This document shows positions 27,633 to 37,516 of a DNA stretch of 64,000 nucleotides, piece after piece (the stretch's first letter is position 1; every line of letters begins with the position of its first letter). Position numbers and translations under genes: made by a program. Source of the DNA: JBEKTW01 sp963727845 (lineage in GTDB: Bacteria; Bacteroidota; Ignavibacteria; UBA10030; SZUA-254); the NCBI GenBank assembly GCA_963727845.1, contig CAVSHI010000006.1, forward strand, positions 310,001 through 374,000. Direction: 5' to 3'. The notes under the pieces are model-generated. The model searched no databases. It saw nothing but the letters and a program-made list of their open reading frames with translations, and was not told where the DNA came from.

Positions 27633-27822
27633 CTGTCCATTGCCTTTTTTGTAGAGAAAATTCCCGCGGTATGCCACGTGCACTTTGCTTGACCGGAGGA
27701 GACCGCAATGTGCGCCGGGTCACCCCGGGAGTGCGTTTCTCTTGCGTAATCTAACGAATCCTCATCGGAATGTCAATGAAGTCTTGCTTTTCACTCAAAC
27801 TCTCCGCATATTATTAATGGAT

Positions 27823-28281
27823 ATGAAGTGTATTCGCCTTTTTTTTGTCCTCCAGGTCCTCGTCATCGTTACCGGCTGTAGGCCCATGGAGGCGTCCAGA
27901 CAAGCCGGTACGGACAGCACAATCGTACTCCATCGGCCGGTGGTGAAACAGCAGACGGCCGTCAAACCGAATGCCTCGTCGGTCAGTGGAATTATCACCG
28001 CTCTTGAGCTGATCGATTCGTTGCGCTACAAGGTGTCGATCCAGGTAAGCAGCTCGCTTCCGGAAGGTTCTGTGGTGAACTTCGCGGAGGCGGGTCAGCA
28101 AATTGTCGCCGCGCCGCAGTTTTTTCTCACGGGAAACGGAGTCATCGACACGACTGTGGAGCGGAACAGGAGACTTCTGGGCCTACGAACCGCCAGGTCC
28201 GGCGATATGTTCATCGGAAAGGTCTCTCTGACGGCGAATGGAAACTGGGTCATCGTAGATGTCGAATCAAACAAACGCTAA
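27823..28281 (+). CDS. Small lipoprotein of unknown function (152 aa)
   Basis: The start at 27823 (MKCIRLFFVLQVLVIVTGC) gives a lipoprotein signal peptide with Cys at residue 19; a second ATG two codons upstream is equally possible. The mature part has a Lys/Gln-rich linker and then a beta-rich domain with SGIITALELIDSLRYKVSIQV and GNWVIVDVESNKR. No family is recognised. It ends 16 bases before the start of the large BNR-type T9SS gene, so both are probably co-transcribed and the lipoprotein may act with it at the outer membrane. It is transcribed divergently from the propeller lipoprotein. Confidence 0.7.
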   Translation: MKCIRLFFVLQVLVIVTGCRPMEASRQAGTDSTIVLHRPVVKQQTAVKPNASSVSGIITALELIDSLRYKVSIQVSSSLPEGSVVNFAEAGQQIVAAPQFFLTGNGVIDTTVERNRRLLGLRTARSGDMFIGKVSLTANGNWVIVDVESNKR

Positions 28282-28297
28282 TTGAATAAAGAGCACC

Positions 28298-30946
28298 ATG
28301 AAGAAACTCGCTGTTCGATGGTTGATCCCCTTGATCGTTTTCGTCCTCGCGCTCTGGGTGATTGTGATGAAGAAGCCCGACTCGCATTCCTTATTCGAGC
28401 ACGAGGATGAGGGAATCTCCGAACAGCTGGAACAGAAATACGCTTACGAAGCGCTCATGTGGTACAACAACCAGCGAGCATACCCGAAGGGCTCCATCCC
28501 TGTGGATTGGAGAGAGAAAGCTCTTGCTCATATCCAGCAGAATAATCTTCAGAAATCATCCATTCTCAATACTTTGTCGTGGACGACGCTGGGGTCCGGA
28601 ACGATCAGCGGGCGTACGCGCTCTGTGGTTATCGATCCCACAAATACAAGCATCATGTACTGCGGCTCGGTGAGCGGCGGTGTCTGGAAAACGACGAATG
28701 GAGGAACCTCGTGGTTTCCGGTTACCGATTTTGCATCCAATCTCGCCATCAATACGCTTGTGATGGACACGACGAACACGAAAATACTCTATGCCGGTAC
28801 CGGTGAGGGTTGTCTCCCGATTGATGCACTGCGCGGCATCGGGGTGCTGAAAACCACCGACGGCGGTTCAACATGGACCACGCTGACAAACTTTGCCAAT
28901 CCCAACCCCGATTACGGATACTACTACATCAACAAACTCGTTATCAGTCCGGCGAATCCCAGCATCCTCTATGCCGGGATGATCGGCGGGATCTGGAAGA
29001 GCATCGACGCGGGCGCGAGCTGGGCAAAACTCAATGTTGTGACCACAGGCAGCATCGCCTGCATGGACCTCGTCGCGGATCGGTCGAATGCCGGCATTTT
29101 GTACGCGGCGTTCGGACTTCATGCCGCCGACGGAGTGTACAAAACGACGGATAGCGGAACCACATGGAACAAACTCACGAACGGTTTTCCGCAGACGTCG
29201 CAGAATTTTCATCGCATCAGCCTGGCCCTGGCGCCGAGCAATACGAGTGTCATTTACGCGTGCGTTGCCGATTCCAACGACTATACGAATAGCATCCAGA
29301 AGTCGACGAACGGCGGAACGTTGTGGACTGCTGTTACTACTCCCTTCGACAACGACCAGCTCGTCAACGGCACACACCTTGGCGGACAGGGTTGGTATGA
29401 CAATGTCATCGCCGTGGATCCGACAAATCCGAACTACGTCTATACCGGCGGCATTAATCTCTTCAAATCACTCAACGGCGGCACCACCTGGAATCGCATC
29501 GCCGACGGGTATGGCACTCCCTATGTGCATGTCGACCAGCACGCAATTGTGTTTCAGCCTGGGAATGCCAGTGTGGTATTCTTCGGGAATGACGGCGGGG
29601 TGTTTAAGTCGACGAATGGCGGGACGAGTTTCTCCACTCTCAATAATAGTCTTGTGACCGTCCAATTCTATTCGCTGGCCGTCCATCCCACGCTCGAGAT
29701 CTACTACGGCGGCACGCAGGACAACGGGACCATGCGATTTGACGGAGCGAATTGGGCTGAAGTCAACGGCGGCGATGGAGGCCCGGCATTCGTTGACCCG
29801 AAGACGCCGACAACGGTGTACAGCTCTTACGTTTATCTCCAGCTATACAAATCCACGAGTTCAGGCGTGCCGAGTTCGTCGTGGACCTCAATCATGAACG
29901 GCATTCCAACTGCGTCATCCTATGGCACTTCCGACCGGTGTTCCTTCATCGCTCCGTTTGCCATGGATCCTTCGAATTCGCAGACGCTGGTGGCGGGAAC
30001 TTTTAAAATTTATCGGACTATCAACGGTGGCGCTCTGTGGACAAGCATCAGTAATGATCTCACGGGTGACGGCGACGGCACGGGGCAGGTCGGACAGTCC
30101 GGCTCCACGATTACAGCGATTGCTATTGCTTCCTCCTCATCGGCCACGATTTACGTCGGCACGAGCGGCGGAACGGCGACCGCCAAGATCCAGGTAACGA
30201 CCACGACGGGTAATACGTGGAATGACGTCACGAAATCTCCGCTGCCGGACCGGCAGGTGACGGCATTCGCCATCGACCCGGTGAACGCGCAGCGGGCGTT
30301 TGCGACGTTTTCCGGTTACAACTCAAATACCCCGGCAACACCCGGACATGTTTTCCTCACAACGAATGGAGGCGGATCATGGTCGGACGCGAGCGGGGAT
30401 ATGCCCGACATCCCCGCGAATACGATCGTGATCGATCCGGTGAACTCGAGCCACATTGTCATAGGAACCGACCTTGGCGTGTTTGCGTCGGGCAACGGCG
30501 GCACCAACTGGTCACAGCAGAATAACGGTCTGGCCAACGTCTCCGTTGCACAGCTTGTCGTCCGTGGAGACGGATATCTTTTTGCCGGCACGCACGGCCG
30601 GGGGATGTTCAAGACTGCCTCCCCGATGGGAGTGCAGGAGCATCCGGCTGCCATTCCGGCGGCGTTTGTTCTCCAGCAGAACTATCCGAATCCCTTCAAT
30701 CCAACGACGACGATTCCGTTCACTATCGCCAGGCAATCGTACGTCCGCCTCAGAGTGTTTGATGCCGCCGGACGGCAGGTCGCGACTCTTATGGATGGCG
30801 AATTGCCGGCAGGCTCCTACCATCCGACATTCGACGCAGCCAAACTCGCGTCGGGAGTGTATTTCTATACCATAGAAGCACGCGACCTCAGTTCCCCTTC
30901 GGGTAAGCAGCTGGTTGACACGAGGCGGATGCTCCTTCTCAAATAG
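28298..30946 (+). CDS. T9SS-secreted BNR/VPS10-like beta-propeller protein (882 aa)
   Basis: N-terminal signal or anchor helix (VRWLIPLIVFVLALWVIVM). From residue 100 the protein is a long series of BNR-type blades with Asp-box-like motifs: VWKTTNGGTSW, VLKTTDGGSTW, IWKSIDAGASW, VYKTTDSGTTW, LFKSLNGGTTW, VFKSTNGGTSF, FLTTNGGGSW. This is the architecture of sialidase-fold or VPS10-like propellers used for carbohydrate or protein binding; no sialidase catalytic residues are identified. The end is a type A sorting domain: QQNYPNPFNPTTTIPF, VFDAAGRQVATL, ASGVYFYTIEARD, RRMLLLK. Likely a surface adhesin or binding protein exported by T9SS. Confidence 0.9.
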   Translation: MKKLAVRWLIPLIVFVLALWVIVMKKPDSHSLFEHEDEGISEQLEQKYAYEALMWYNNQRAYPKGSIPVDWREKALAHIQQNNLQKSSILNTLSWTTLGSGTISGRTRSVVIDPTNTSIMYCGSVSGGVWKTTNGGTSWFPVTDFASNLAINTLVMDTTNTKILYAGTGEGCLPIDALRGIGVLKTTDGGSTWTTLTNFANPNPDYGYYYINKLVISPANPSILYAGMIGGIWKSIDAGASWAKLNVVTTGSIACMDLVADRSNAGILYAAFGLHAADGVYKTTDSGTTWNKLTNGFPQTSQNFHRISLALAPSNTSVIYACVADSNDYTNSIQKSTNGGTLWTAVTTPFDNDQLVNGTHLGGQGWYDNVIAVDPTNPNYVYTGGINLFKSLNGGTTWNRIADGYGTPYVHVDQHAIVFQPGNASVVFFGNDGGVFKSTNGGTSFSTLNNSLVTVQFYSLAVHPTLEIYYGGTQDNGTMRFDGANWAEVNGGDGGPAFVDPKTPTTVYSSYVYLQLYKSTSSGVPSSSWTSIMNGIPTASSYGTSDRCSFIAPFAMDPSNSQTLVAGTFKIYRTINGGALWTSISNDLTGDGDGTGQVGQSGSTITAIAIASSSSATIYVGTSGGTATAKIQVTTTTGNTWNDVTKSPLPDRQVTAFAIDPVNAQRAFATFSGYNSNTPATPGHVFLTTNGGGSWSDASGDMPDIPANTIVIDPVNSSHIVIGTDLGVFASGNGGTNWSQQNNGLANVSVAQLVVRGDGYLFAGTHGRGMFKTASPMGVQEHPAAIPAAFVLQQNYPNPFNPTTTIPFTIARQSYVRLRVFDAAGRQVATLMDGELPAGSYHPTFDAAKLASGVYFYTIEARDLSSPSGKQLVDTRRMLLLK

Positions 30947-31036
30947 CTTGGAAACGGCGATGAGGGGAGCCGGTTTAGACTTCACGGCAGACAGGGCGGC
31001 TATTTTCGGAAATCCTTCCTTTTTTTCGATTCTTGC

Positions 31037-31065
31037 TTGACACTAAGCCTAAAATTTGATATAAT
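31037..31065 (+). promoter_or_regulatory. Perfect-consensus sigma-70 promoter
   Basis: TTGACA (31037-31042), 17-base spacer, TATAAT (31060-31065): both boxes match the consensus exactly. It lies 93 bases upstream of the start codon of the giant T9SS gene at 31158. Confidence 0.85.
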
Positions 31066-31157
31066 TTCATCTCGGCTTTTCTGTTGTGAATATCCCCTCC
31101 CGCGTTGTTGGATTCCGGGATAGACATCATTATTCAATCATTCTCAGGAGAGTTCTT

Positions 31158-34100
31158 ATGAAAAATTTGCCACTCCTTTTTGGACGCCTGTTATGTATTC
31201 TTATTACAATTGTCGGCATATCATCGTTGAGTTTTGCCCAACTCCCCAATGATACGTGTGGCGGGGCGACGGTTATTCCATCGCTGCCGTACCACACGAC
31301 TGAGAACACGCGGCTTGCAACACCCGATTCCAGCGGCACGGTCATTCTTTGCAACAATGGAGGGCGTGGGAATGGAAAGGCCGTTTGGTTCAAATGGACT
31401 GCGGACACGTCAGCCTGGATTCGTTGGAGCACAATTGGAAGCAGCCCGGATTCGTTTGATACCGTGATAGGGTTGTACACCGGCCCATGTGACAGCCTGA
31501 CAGAGGTTACCTGTAATGACGATTCGGTAAACGGGACCATCCGGCAATCTGTTATGTATTATTATGTGCAAAAGGGAGTTACCTATACTCTCTTTGTCGC
31601 AGAATGGAACGGTGGGGGAGGGTCGGGTGGAACTCCCACCGGCGGCAATCTGGTGCTGGACGTAGGCGTGTCGCCTCCCCAGGTTCTTCCGCCGATTGCC
31701 CAGGGTCCCAGATCGGGTTCTGTCCCGAGCGGCGTAACGGTGAGCACGAGTGAGCTGCCTCCGTCAATGGGTGAGGCAATCGGACATGCGGCAGAAGAGC
31801 GGGATGAAATGCCGCCGCTGAAGCTTCTCCATCCGCCGAAGCACCCCCATCCTCCTCTTCAATCGATGGGTAAACATTATTTCGAAGAGCAGACTGTGCA
31901 GGGCACGCTGTCGACCATTTCCCATCCCGTCGTCGTAGAGAATTTTTCCGGTTTTGATTTCGACGGCTCTTTCCCGCCCGATCCCATCGATGCCGCCGGC
32001 CCCATGCACATCATGGCGGAGGTCAATTCAAGTTTCAGGATTTGGGATAAAACTGGAAATCTGCTGAAGACCGTCGATTTGAATACCTGGTACCATAATG
32101 CTATGCCCGTCTCAACGGGTTTCAGCGATTGCTCGGTCGTCTATGACCATTACTCCAGTCGCTGGGTGATGATTGGTCTTATGGTCACTTCCTCCAATAC
32201 ATGCTACCTGGCGCTTGCCGTCTCGCACGACAGCAGCGCAGTGGGCACGTGGTACATGTGGGGATTGCCCGGTTGGAAGCTTGGCGATTCGGTCACGACG
32301 AATTTCTCAGATCATCCGCACCTCGGTTTTGACAATCAGGCCCTCTACATTACGACACGCGAATTCGGTGCGTCGGGCGGCCTATTTGCAAGAATCCGCA
32401 TCATCGGCAAAGCTCAACTGTACAATAACACCGCCGGACCTGTGACATACGCGGACTTCTGGGACTTAAGAGATCCCGAATTCCTGGATGTGCAGCCGGA
32501 CTTTGTGAAACCGGCCATCACGTACGGCAATCCGGGGGCAGAGTTTCTTGTGAATGCATCCCCCTTCACCATCGGAACATACCTGACCGTGTGGCAGATT
32601 GCCGACCCACTCGGTTCTCCGACAATTTCCGCGAACGATATTTCGGTTTACCAGTATGCAGGAGCCCCCGGGGCAAGCCAGCCGGGAGGTGGAATAACGT
32701 TCGAGGACATTGCGCCGGGTGGCATCGCTCACAAGCCGATCTATCGCGACAGTTCGCTGTTCATAGTGCATTCGGTAGCCAGCGGCACGGGCGGCGCTTA
32801 TTCTGCCGTTGAGTATATCCGCATTAATCCGTTCACGAAAACCACGATTGAAGATATGTCCATGGGCAAAGAGGGCTTCTGGCATTTCTATCCGACGCTT
32901 ACGGCAGATTCAGCCCACAACGTTTACATTACCTACACCCGTTCAGGCCTTACCGAGTATGCCGGCGCATTTCTCTCGGGCCGGAAAGCGACCGATCCGC
33001 CCGGCTTATCGCCGAGCGTGCCATTGCAGAGGGGAGTCGCATATTATCAGTTGCTGCAAAGTGGCACTCGTAACCGGTGGGGTGACTACATGGGAATTGC
33101 CCTCGACCCGAGTCAACCCGGGACTGCATGGGCACATACGGAGTACGCAGAAGGACTGAACGCCTGGGGCACGTGGATTGGAAAAGTGCAGCTGAGTCCG
33201 CTTCCCGGGAGAATTCTCTTTGCAGATCCGCTTTCGAACAATTTTGGAACATTTGAAGCCGGGCTCGGTGGCGACACCACGTCCTTTGGTATCACCAACA
33301 ACGGCCTCGACACTCTCGTGATCTCGGCGATCACTCTAACGGACACGAACTTTGTTCTCATCCACCCGCCAAGTCTGCCTCTCAGAATTCCGACGAATGT
33401 GATCGACAGTATCAGCGTGGCATTCATTCCCAAGGTTGCGGGCACTTTCAACGATTCCCTTAATATTACGAGTAATGACGGTACAAATCCGGTAACCTCG
33501 ATCAACCTCATAGGCAGTTGTTTCGTGGTGACGAGCGCTCTACGAGGCGTCATGTACGCCGGAGCCGGGCAGGATGGCGGAGGTGAGGTTCTGACGCTCA
33601 ACCCTCTGACCGGCGTTGCGACGCCCGTGGGATCATCGGGATTCTCCGAGGTCATCAGCGCGCGCGTGCGGCCGAGCGATCACGTGATCATCGGTCTTTC
33701 ATCTTCCGGTGCCGGACAGATACTGGTCCGCATCAACAGCACCGGCGGAGACGCACACCTCATCGTGCCGGTTCCATTTCCTATTGTTGGCAAGGGCATG
33801 GCGTTCCACGGGGATACGCTGTATGCCGGGGATTTGGCCGGCAATATCTACAGAGTTGATATGAATACGGGAACCCCGACGCAGGTTGTATCCACGGGGT
33901 TGCGTTTCGCGGGACTCGATTTCAACCCGGTCACCGGAGTGCTCTGGGCCTCTGTGAAAGCGGGCACATACATTGACGGTATCTACAAAGTGAATCTCGC
34001 GACGGGGAATTCCACTCTCGTCGGCAGAACGGGACTCAATAAGGCTACTCAGGATATTGTCTTCGACGCTGCCGGCAACCTCTTTGGAGTTGCAGGGAGT

Positions 34101-35408
34101 CAGTCGGGGTCAGGCATCAATACATTCATTTCCATCGATACGCTCACCGGCGCCGGCACAGTGATCGGGGCCAGCGGATATAATTCCATCATATGTCTGG
34201 CGATGGATCCCTCGACATATTTCTACACGGGCACCTACCACTTTACGGCGAACTGGAATTTGATCTCCGTCCCGGTCGTACCGGCGAGTTTTGTGAGGTC
34301 AGCCCTTTTCCCGTTTCCGACATCATCAACCTTCGCGTACGAGGGCCGGTATGCCGTTCGGGACACTCTTGAGAACGGACGCGGCTACTGGATGAAACTG
34401 GTCTCCGGGAAGACCTTTGCCGTCGTCGGATCTGCGGGTGAGACACTGGACTCCATAAGCGTTCAGAATAAATGGAATATGATCGGTTCGATTTCCGTCC
34501 CGCTTCCCGTCGGCAAAATAAGCTCTCTGCCGCCAAACATAATTGCGTCGAGTTTTTATCGCTTCGACAAGGACAGCGGTTATGTGCCCGCGAGTACCAT
34601 CCAGTCCGGCCTGGGGTACTGGGTGAAGGTCGACACGAGCGGTGAATTGATACTCTCTCCATCCGTGAACCTGCCGAAGCAATCGCCGGTACAGAAAGCC
34701 CTCGACGCATTGGGGTCGATGAACACACTGACTGTCCACGACGCAGCCGGTAACGGCCAGGTTCTCTACTTCGGGACCGAAGAAGAAGGCTTGCCGTCGG
34801 TCGATCGCTTCGAATTGCCCCCGCCGGCGCCCACCGGAATGCTGGACGCGCGCTTCGGTACGAATACGATCGCCGCGATCTACGACGATAAATCGGGGAA
34901 GGCAGCCGACGTCCCGATCATGATCCAGGGCGCATCGTTCCCCGTAACACTTCAATGGCATATTGGACACGACCTCCAGTTGAAGTACTCGATCGTGTTC
35001 ACAAAACAACAGTCTGCGCAGTTCATGTCCCAGGTGATGAAGGGCGACGGGACGATGAAACTGACGAGCGACGAAGTATCGAATCTGCAATTGCAGGTGG
35101 AGGGAAGTCTTCTGCCGACACAGTTTGCCTTGGCGCAGAATTATCCTAATCCCTTCAACCCAACGACAAAGATACACTACGAGTTGCCGAAAGATGCGCT
35201 CGTGAGGCTTGTGGTGTATGATGTTCTTGGAAGGGAAATTGCCGTAGTTGTCGACGGTCGCCAGAGTGCGGGCGTGTATGACGCGACGTTTTCCGCGTCA
35301 AGATTCGCGAGCGGCGTGTATTTTTATCGATTGCACGCTGAGGCGGTCGACCGGACAGGTTCCCAGCAGTCGTTCCAAAGTGTGAAAAAAATGTTGATGC
35401 TCAAATAG
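31158..35408 (+). CDS. Giant T9SS-secreted multidomain protein (1416 aa)
   Basis: The start at 31158 (MKNLPLLFGRLLCILITIVGISSLSFAQ) follows AGGAGAGTTCTT and gives a signal peptide; an upstream in-frame ATG is ignored. Domains: a PPC-like beta domain (NDTCGGATVIPSLPY...YVQKGVTYTLFVAEW, about 30-150); a propeller-like central region (about 230-690) with VVYDHYSSRWVMIGL and HLGFDNQALYITTREF; a choice-of-anchor/HYDIN-like domain (NNFGTFEAGLGGDTTSFGITNNG, about 695-780); a WD-type repeat part; a WNLISVP...GYWMK module shared with the S8 protease; and a type A sorting domain (AQNYPNPFNPTTKIHY, ASGVYFYRL, VKKMLMLK). No catalytic motif is recognised. Probably a surface protein. Confidence 0.9.
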   Translation: MKNLPLLFGRLLCILITIVGISSLSFAQLPNDTCGGATVIPSLPYHTTENTRLATPDSSGTVILCNNGGRGNGKAVWFKWTADTSAWIRWSTIGSSPDSFDTVIGLYTGPCDSLTEVTCNDDSVNGTIRQSVMYYYVQKGVTYTLFVAEWNGGGGSGGTPTGGNLVLDVGVSPPQVLPPIAQGPRSGSVPSGVTVSTSELPPSMGEAIGHAAEERDEMPPLKLLHPPKHPHPPLQSMGKHYFEEQTVQGTLSTISHPVVVENFSGFDFDGSFPPDPIDAAGPMHIMAEVNSSFRIWDKTGNLLKTVDLNTWYHNAMPVSTGFSDCSVVYDHYSSRWVMIGLMVTSSNTCYLALAVSHDSSAVGTWYMWGLPGWKLGDSVTTNFSDHPHLGFDNQALYITTREFGASGGLFARIRIIGKAQLYNNTAGPVTYADFWDLRDPEFLDVQPDFVKPAITYGNPGAEFLVNASPFTIGTYLTVWQIADPLGSPTISANDISVYQYAGAPGASQPGGGITFEDIAPGGIAHKPIYRDSSLFIVHSVASGTGGAYSAVEYIRINPFTKTTIEDMSMGKEGFWHFYPTLTADSAHNVYITYTRSGLTEYAGAFLSGRKATDPPGLSPSVPLQRGVAYYQLLQSGTRNRWGDYMGIALDPSQPGTAWAHTEYAEGLNAWGTWIGKVQLSPLPGRILFADPLSNNFGTFEAGLGGDTTSFGITNNGLDTLVISAITLTDTNFVLIHPPSLPLRIPTNVIDSISVAFIPKVAGTFNDSLNITSNDGTNPVTSINLIGSCFVVTSALRGVMYAGAGQDGGGEVLTLNPLTGVATPVGSSGFSEVISARVRPSDHVIIGLSSSGAGQILVRINSTGGDAHLIVPVPFPIVGKGMAFHGDTLYAGDLAGNIYRVDMNTGTPTQVVSTGLRFAGLDFNPVTGVLWASVKAGTYIDGIYKVNLATGNSTLVGRTGLNKATQDIVFDAAGNLFGVAGSQSGSGINTFISIDTLTGAGTVIGASGYNSIICLAMDPSTYFYTGTYHFTANWNLISVPVVPASFVRSALFPFPTSSTFAYEGRYAVRDTLENGRGYWMKLVSGKTFAVVGSAGETLDSISVQNKWNMIGSISVPLPVGKISSLPPNIIASSFYRFDKDSGYVPASTIQSGLGYWVKVDTSGELILSPSVNLPKQSPVQKALDALGSMNTLTVHDAAGNGQVLYFGTEEEGLPSVDRFELPPPAPTGMLDARFGTNTIAAIYDDKSGKAADVPIMIQGASFPVTLQWHIGHDLQLKYSIVFTKQQSAQFMSQVMKGDGTMKLTSDEVSNLQLQVEGSLLPTQFALAQNYPNPFNPTTKIHYELPKDALVRLVVYDVLGREIAVVVDGRQSAGVYDATFSASRFASGVYFYRLHAEAVDRTGSQQSFQSVKKMLMLK

Positions 35409-35528
35409 TGATGAGATCACTTGAGCAGAAATCCCGCGTTCTTTCCGCGGGACTGCTCTTGAAGTAGGATTCGGAAGGATAGTTAGTGAGCATGTAGCAC
35501 ATTTTTGCCGCAGTGCCTCTGATGTGAG

Positions 35529-35562
35529 AAGGCCGGCTTTGTGACTCAAGCCGGCCTTTTTT
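35529..35562 (+). terminator. Intrinsic terminator between the giant T9SS gene and aroB
   Basis: AAGGCCGGCTT pairs perfectly with AAGCCGGCCTT around a 9-base loop, followed by TTTT on the plus strand. It is 120 bases after the plus-strand stop and may also serve the convergent aroB. A weaker hairpin (TCCCGCG/CGCGGGA) sits closer, near 35432-35453. Confidence 0.8.
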
Positions 35563-35629
35563 ATGTACCTTGATGTTGGTTGGATCTTCCGCAGCGGTTC
35601 CCGGATTTCGATCGGGAATGGCGGCAGGC

Positions 35630-36706
35630 TTATCGCAGCCGCAATTCCTTCAGTAACGACCGCAAAGAAGCTGAATCTATTTCTTCAACCACCACCTGGC
35701 CGATTCGTTTCGGCAGAACAAACCGGGTTCTCGGCATCTTACCGTAGATTTTCTGCAACAGAAGGCTCGATGTAAGGAAATCCAGTCGTGGGTTGAAAGC
35801 GATTCGATGAAGGAGGGAATTGATTGTCTCAAAATCTGATTTCCCGATGAGGTGAGTTTTCTGTGCGAGGAGCAACTCCCATCGCAAGCCAATGAGCACC
35901 GCTTCACCGTGGTGGAGTTTGTAGCCGGAGAGCACTTCAAGCGGCTGGCCTATCGTGTGGCCGAGGTTGAGGACATTCCTTCCGCCGGTCGGGTCGAGCT
36001 CGCGTTCGTCCTTTTCGATCAACCGTGCTTTGAGCGTATTGCACCGGACAATTGCTTCCTGAAGAACATCGGGGTCGAGGGCAAGTATCTTATCGAAACT
36101 CTCATCCAGAAATTTGAACATTCCTTCGTCGATGTACGCGTACTTGAGCAATTCTCCCATGCCGCAGACGATCTCTCTTCGGGGCAGTGTTGAGAGAAGG
36201 CGGATGTCCGAAAGAACGAATTTCGGCTGGTGGAATGCGCCAACGAGATTCTTGGTGTCCGCATGGTTGACGGCCACCTTTCCGCCGATGGCACTTTCAA
36301 CCTGGCCAAGGAGCGTGGTCGGAATATGGACGAGAGGGATCCCCCGTCGAAATGCTGCGGCAACGAAACCGGCGAGGTCTCCGACGACACCGCCGCCGAA
36401 CGACACGACGGCCGATGCGCGCGAAAATCTTTCTTCGGAGAGTATGGTGAAGACGCGGTTAGCCCGGCTGAGTGATTTTTGTCGCTCGCCGGCCGGAATG
36501 ATAATTTCTGTAACGTCAAAACCATGATGGCGCAGAGAGTTTTGCAGCAAGCGCAGATGGAGTGGTGCGACGTTCTTGTCCGTTACAACAGCCAGCCGGC
36601 CGGGAAGTCCGTGCGCCACGCAGGTTTCTCCGGCGACGTTGAGAGCTCCTTGCCCTATGTAGATGGGATGGCTGCGAGGCCCGAGGTTGACTATTACCCG
36701 CTGCAT
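35630..36706 (-). CDS. aroB: 3-dehydroquinate synthase
   Basis: Second step of the shikimate pathway: converts DAHP to 3-dehydroquinate using NAD and a divalent metal, in the cytoplasm. The NAD-binding signature GGGVVGDLAGF is at 104-114, followed by HIPTTLLGQVES and GGKVAVNH. Metal ligands expected in the family are seen as Glu185 (GMGELLKYA), His250 (NLGHTIG) and His266 (LHHGEAV). The usual GHTIGHALE reads GHTIGQPLE here, a small deviation outside the ligand itself. The length of 358 residues is normal. It starts 6 bases after the stop of aroK, so both shikimate genes form an operon. Confidence 0.96.
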   Translation of the reverse strand: MQRVIVNLGPRSHPIYIGQGALNVAGETCVAHGLPGRLAVVTDKNVAPLHLRLLQNSLRHHGFDVTEIIIPAGERQKSLSRANRVFTILSEERFSRASAVVSFGGGVVGDLAGFVAAAFRRGIPLVHIPTTLLGQVESAIGGKVAVNHADTKNLVGAFHQPKFVLSDIRLLSTLPRREIVCGMGELLKYAYIDEGMFKFLDESFDKILALDPDVLQEAIVRCNTLKARLIEKDERELDPTGGRNVLNLGHTIGQPLEVLSGYKLHHGEAVLIGLRWELLLAQKTHLIGKSDFETINSLLHRIAFNPRLDFLTSSLLLQKIYGKMPRTRFVLPKRIGQVVVEEIDSASLRSLLKELRLR

Positions 36707-36712
36707 CTCTGT

Positions 36713-37270
36713 TTACCTCTTGTCGTTAAACTTCAGGATTCGATCGGCAAGCTCGTCGAGGGTGCGGTTCACCTGCTCGTCGTCTGTGACAATTGTTATA
36801 TCTGCCTGTGCGTACGATGGCTCTCTTTCGGCCATAAGTTGTCGGATGCGGATGTCGAGTTCTTCGTCGGAAGGTCGCCTTCCGTCTATACCGTCGAGGA
36901 GGGGTCGATCCATCCTCAATCGAACTCGTCCGAAGATGGTTTCCGGTCGTGCTTTCAGGTAAACGAGAATGCCGGTCGATCGTACGACGTGCAGATTATC
37001 CGCATGCATGACCGTACCGCCGCCCAGCGAGACGACGGACCTTTCGCGTTTACTGATGTCGTCAAGGATAGCATGTTCGAGCGTTCGGAAATGACTCTCT
37101 CCGGCAGTCCGGAAGATCTCTGATATGGTTTGCCCCGCCGACAGTTCGATCTCACGGTCGATGTCGATCAGACCGAAGCCCAGTCTCTGAGCGAGGACCG
37201 GGGCGATCGTGCTTTTCCCGCTGCCCATGAATCCCGTGAGGTAGATGAGGTTGCCCTTTCTGTGTGTCAT
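36713..37270 (-). CDS. aroK: Shikimate kinase
   Basis: Phosphorylates shikimate with ATP in the aromatic amino acid pathway. Walker A GFMGSGKST is at 13-21, the substrate-binding Asp in LIDIDREIE (36-38), the GGGTV motif at 83-87 and the lid Arg in MDRPLL (120-125). The length of 185 residues is normal. It is followed 6 bases later by aroB. The 246 bases upstream (37271-37516) contain no clear gene or RNA: a stop-free frame of about 80 codons runs in from the PpiD gene but has no good start and no recognisable product. Confidence 0.95.
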   Translation of the reverse strand: MTHRKGNLIYLTGFMGSGKSTIAPVLAQRLGFGLIDIDREIELSAGQTISEIFRTAGESHFRTLEHAILDDISKRERSVVSLGGGTVMHADNLHVVRSTGILVYLKARPETIFGRVRLRMDRPLLDGIDGRRPSDEELDIRIRQLMAEREPSYAQADITIVTDDEQVNRTLDELADRILKFNDKR

Positions 37271-37516
37271 TGGTCCAAATCGCTGGGGAATGTTCCGGCT
37301 CGTTCGGGCGGGATAACGATCATCGTGTGAAGTGCATCAACCCCCGACTGAACAGCCGCTCAATTGTTACTCCGGTGAGGTATGATGTGGTCGGCGTAGT
37401 CATCCTGGCCGGACGAAGCGTGGGAGTTTTGTGTCCCCGCCACTGACGCGTCGGTGTAACCTCAGCTGCCTTTGTTGCCGCCGGCACACTGATGTTCCTG
37501 TGCGGCGGGCGCCGGG

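Noticed and set aside
30316..30985. Long antisense frames inside the BNR-type T9SS gene and similar ones in other giant genes
   Set aside because: Each lies opposite a well-supported coding sequence and shows no domain or signal peptide.
37271..37516. Stop-free frame ending SYLTGVTIERLFSRGLMHFTR ahead of aroK
   Set aside because: It runs in from the PpiD gene without a good start codon and resembles no protein I recognise; high GC favours chance open frames here.
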